Below are positions 4,147 to 5,196 of a DNA stretch of 5,196 nucleotides, in pieces. The position numbers and the translations under genes are program-made. Positions within the stretch are counted from its first letter, which is position 1. Every line of letters starts with the position of its first letter. The notes beneath the pieces are model-generated. The model did no database searches. It had not been told where the DNA came from and worked only from the letters and a program-made list of their open reading frames with translations. This DNA is from Solirubrobacteraceae bacterium (GTDB taxonomy: Bacteria; Actinomycetota; Thermoleophilia; Solirubrobacterales; Solirubrobacteraceae): NCBI GenBank assembly GCA_024710825.1, contig JANJUA010000189.1, positions 1-5,196 of the forward strand, written 5' to 3'.

Positions 4147-5196
4147 TCAGTCGCGGATGTCGAAGTAGCCGTCGCCGCCGAGCAGGAGGCCTTCGCTGGG
4201 CGGCTCCGGGTTCCCGGCGTCGTCGAGGTAGACGGCGACGGTCTCGATCCGCTCGGTGCCGTCGGCGTAGGCGAGCCGCAGCGTGCGATCGGCGCGCACC
4301 TCGTAGGTCCCCTTGCTGTCCGGCGGCACCGAAGCCCAGTCCACGACCGGGCTGGATCCGGAGGAGACGGCATCGCGCACGAAGGTCCCATCCGAGAGGA
4401 AGGTCAGGTTCTCGGTGTAGTACGAGCAGTAGAGCGGGCAGATCCCGCTGGAGTTCGAGTGGGTGACCTTCGCGTCCCAGCGTGCGCCGGCGGGCGGGAA
4501 GCCCCACTCGCGGTACGTGTCGCCGTCCAGGGTGAGCTTGCGGCCCTCGAGCGTGGCGGGCAGGCCGTCGATGGTCAGCGCGCCGGTCGCGCCGTCGTAC
4601 GCGTAGGGCCTGCAGTCGTCGGTGACCGCGGTGCAGGTCGGCCAGGCGCTCTCGGTCGCCGCCGTGTAGACGAGGTCGGGCCCGGTGAAGTACAGGGTGC
4701 GCTGCCTGATGCCGTTGAGGGTGAAGGTCGAGCCCCAGAAGTAGCGCCCGGCGAGTGAGCTCGGGGGAGGAGCGGGGGTGGGCGCGCCGGCGCGCTTGGC
4801 GCCGAAGGCCAGCCGACCGGTCGCGACGGACTTGCCCTTGCGGCTGACCGTCACCCGCACGCGGCCGCGCTTGGGTCCCTTCGCCGTGCGACGCAGGCTC
4901 ACGCCGATCCGCGCTCGGCTGCCCGCCGCCAGCGGCGCGAGCTTCCGGCTGAGCCGGCCCTTCCCGGCGCCGGCGAGCCGGATCGAGACTCCCTTGGCGG
5001 CTCGCACCGACACCGTCAGGCCGCGCTGGTGGCGCCGGCTCGCGTTCCGGACGACGATCGTCGTCGATCGCTGCTTTGTCGTCGACAGCGGCTGAGCGAT
5101 CGGCTTGGCGGACACCTCGACGGGCGCCGCCGCCTCGGCGGAGGCGGTCGGGGCGACGAGCAGGGCGGTCGTCAGGGCGGTCAGCGCGGCGCGGCG
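4147..5196 (-). CDS. Secreted protein with Ig-like domain and Cys-containing beta-rich C-terminal domain (5' end outside window)
   Basis: The last 349 residues of an exported protein of unknown function are visible; the frame is open at 5196. The first visible residues, RRAALTALTTALLVAPTASA, are the basic and hydrophobic parts of a Sec signal peptide with likely cleavage after ASA, so the true start is probably a few codons outside the window; a GTG at 5115 inside the mature part is not the start. Visible residues of about 28-135 are very Lys/Arg-rich with alternating hydrophobic residues and a VVRNAS segment, like the CARDB/NEW3-type Ig-like domains of exported proteins. A PTPAPPP linker (139-145) follows. 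Residues 147-349 are rich in aromatic residues and Gly, with Cys at 188, 195, 253 and 257 that could form two disulphides outside the cell. The two halves of this part look related. I recall similar secreted proteins in Solirubrobacterales but no assigned function. It converges on the epimerase across a hairpin. Confidence 0.85.
   Translation of the reverse strand, partial: RRAALTALTTALLVAPTASAEAAAPVEVSAKPIAQPLSTTKQRSTTIVVRNASRRHQRGLTVSVRAAKGVSIRLAGAGKGRLSRKLAPLAAGSRARIGVSLRRTAKGPKRGRVRVTVSRKGKSVATGRLAFGAKRAGAPTPAPPPSSLAGRYFWGSTFTLNGIRQRTLYFTGPDLVYTAATESAWPTCTAVTDDCRPYAYDGATGALTIDGLPATLEGRKLTLDGDTYREWGFPPAGARWDAKVTHSNSSGICPLYCSYYTENLTFLSDGTFVRDAVSSGSSPVVDWASVPPDSKGTYEVRADRTLRLAYADGTERIETVAVYLDDAGNPEPPSEGLLLGGDGYFDIRD

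Noticed and set aside
2757..4466. Long plus-strand open frame spanning the GYD gene, the intergenic region, the epimerase and part of the secreted-protein gene
   Set aside because: It crosses several well-supported genes on both strands and encodes Arg/Gly/Ala-rich low-complexity sequence. It is an artefact of few stop codons at high GC.
1..5196. Defence island, prophage or mobile element
   Set aside because: No nuclease, integrase, transposase, restriction or phage gene is present, there are no terminal repeats or tRNA sites, and composition looks even across the window.

Overview
The window is very GC-rich, tightly packed bacterial chromosome. Protein features fit a high-GC actinobacterium of the class Thermoleophilia (Solirubrobacterales-like): a group 1/2-type sigma-70 factor with a helical N-terminal domain, a GYD protein, an SDR-type epimerase, and a secreted protein with an Ig-like domain plus a Cys-containing beta-rich domain. 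The taxonomic call is inferred from family resemblance and composition, not from a marker gene. I see no rRNA, tRNA, CRISPR array, insertion sequence, integrase or prophage gene.

Layout, left to right. (1) Positions 1-495, minus strand: the first 165 residues of a sigma-70 factor, cut by the left edge in region 2. (2) A 63-bp divergent gap, then on the plus strand a membrane-anchored metallophosphoesterase (559-1449) and an overlapping 75-aa hydrophilic protein (1431-1658). (3) Minus strand: a LysR-type regulator (1669-2583), converging on the small gene with only 10 bp between the stops, preceded by a GYD-domain protein (2670-2996) that probably shares its transcript. (4) A 151-bp divergent intergenic region. 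(5) Plus strand: an NAD(P)-dependent epimerase/dehydratase-like protein (3148-4110). (6) A 36-bp convergent gap carrying a perfect GC hairpin, then a secreted protein on the minus strand (4147-5196) whose signal peptide runs off the right edge.

How the parts may work together: GYD protein, LysR regulator and divergent epimerase have the usual geometry of a small LysR-controlled metabolic unit, in which the regulator could act on the shared region 2997-3147. No substrate can be read from the sequence. The metallophosphoesterase and small protein form a second two-gene unit, in which the small gene may also have its own leaderless promoter. The sigma factor and the secreted protein are unrelated flanking genes.

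I found no convincing undescribed multi-gene system. The points most worth a second look are the possible leaderless start of the 75-aa gene, the apparent internal duplication in the secreted protein, the missing Tyr-x-x-x-Lys pair in the epimerase, and the palindrome-bearing divergent region.
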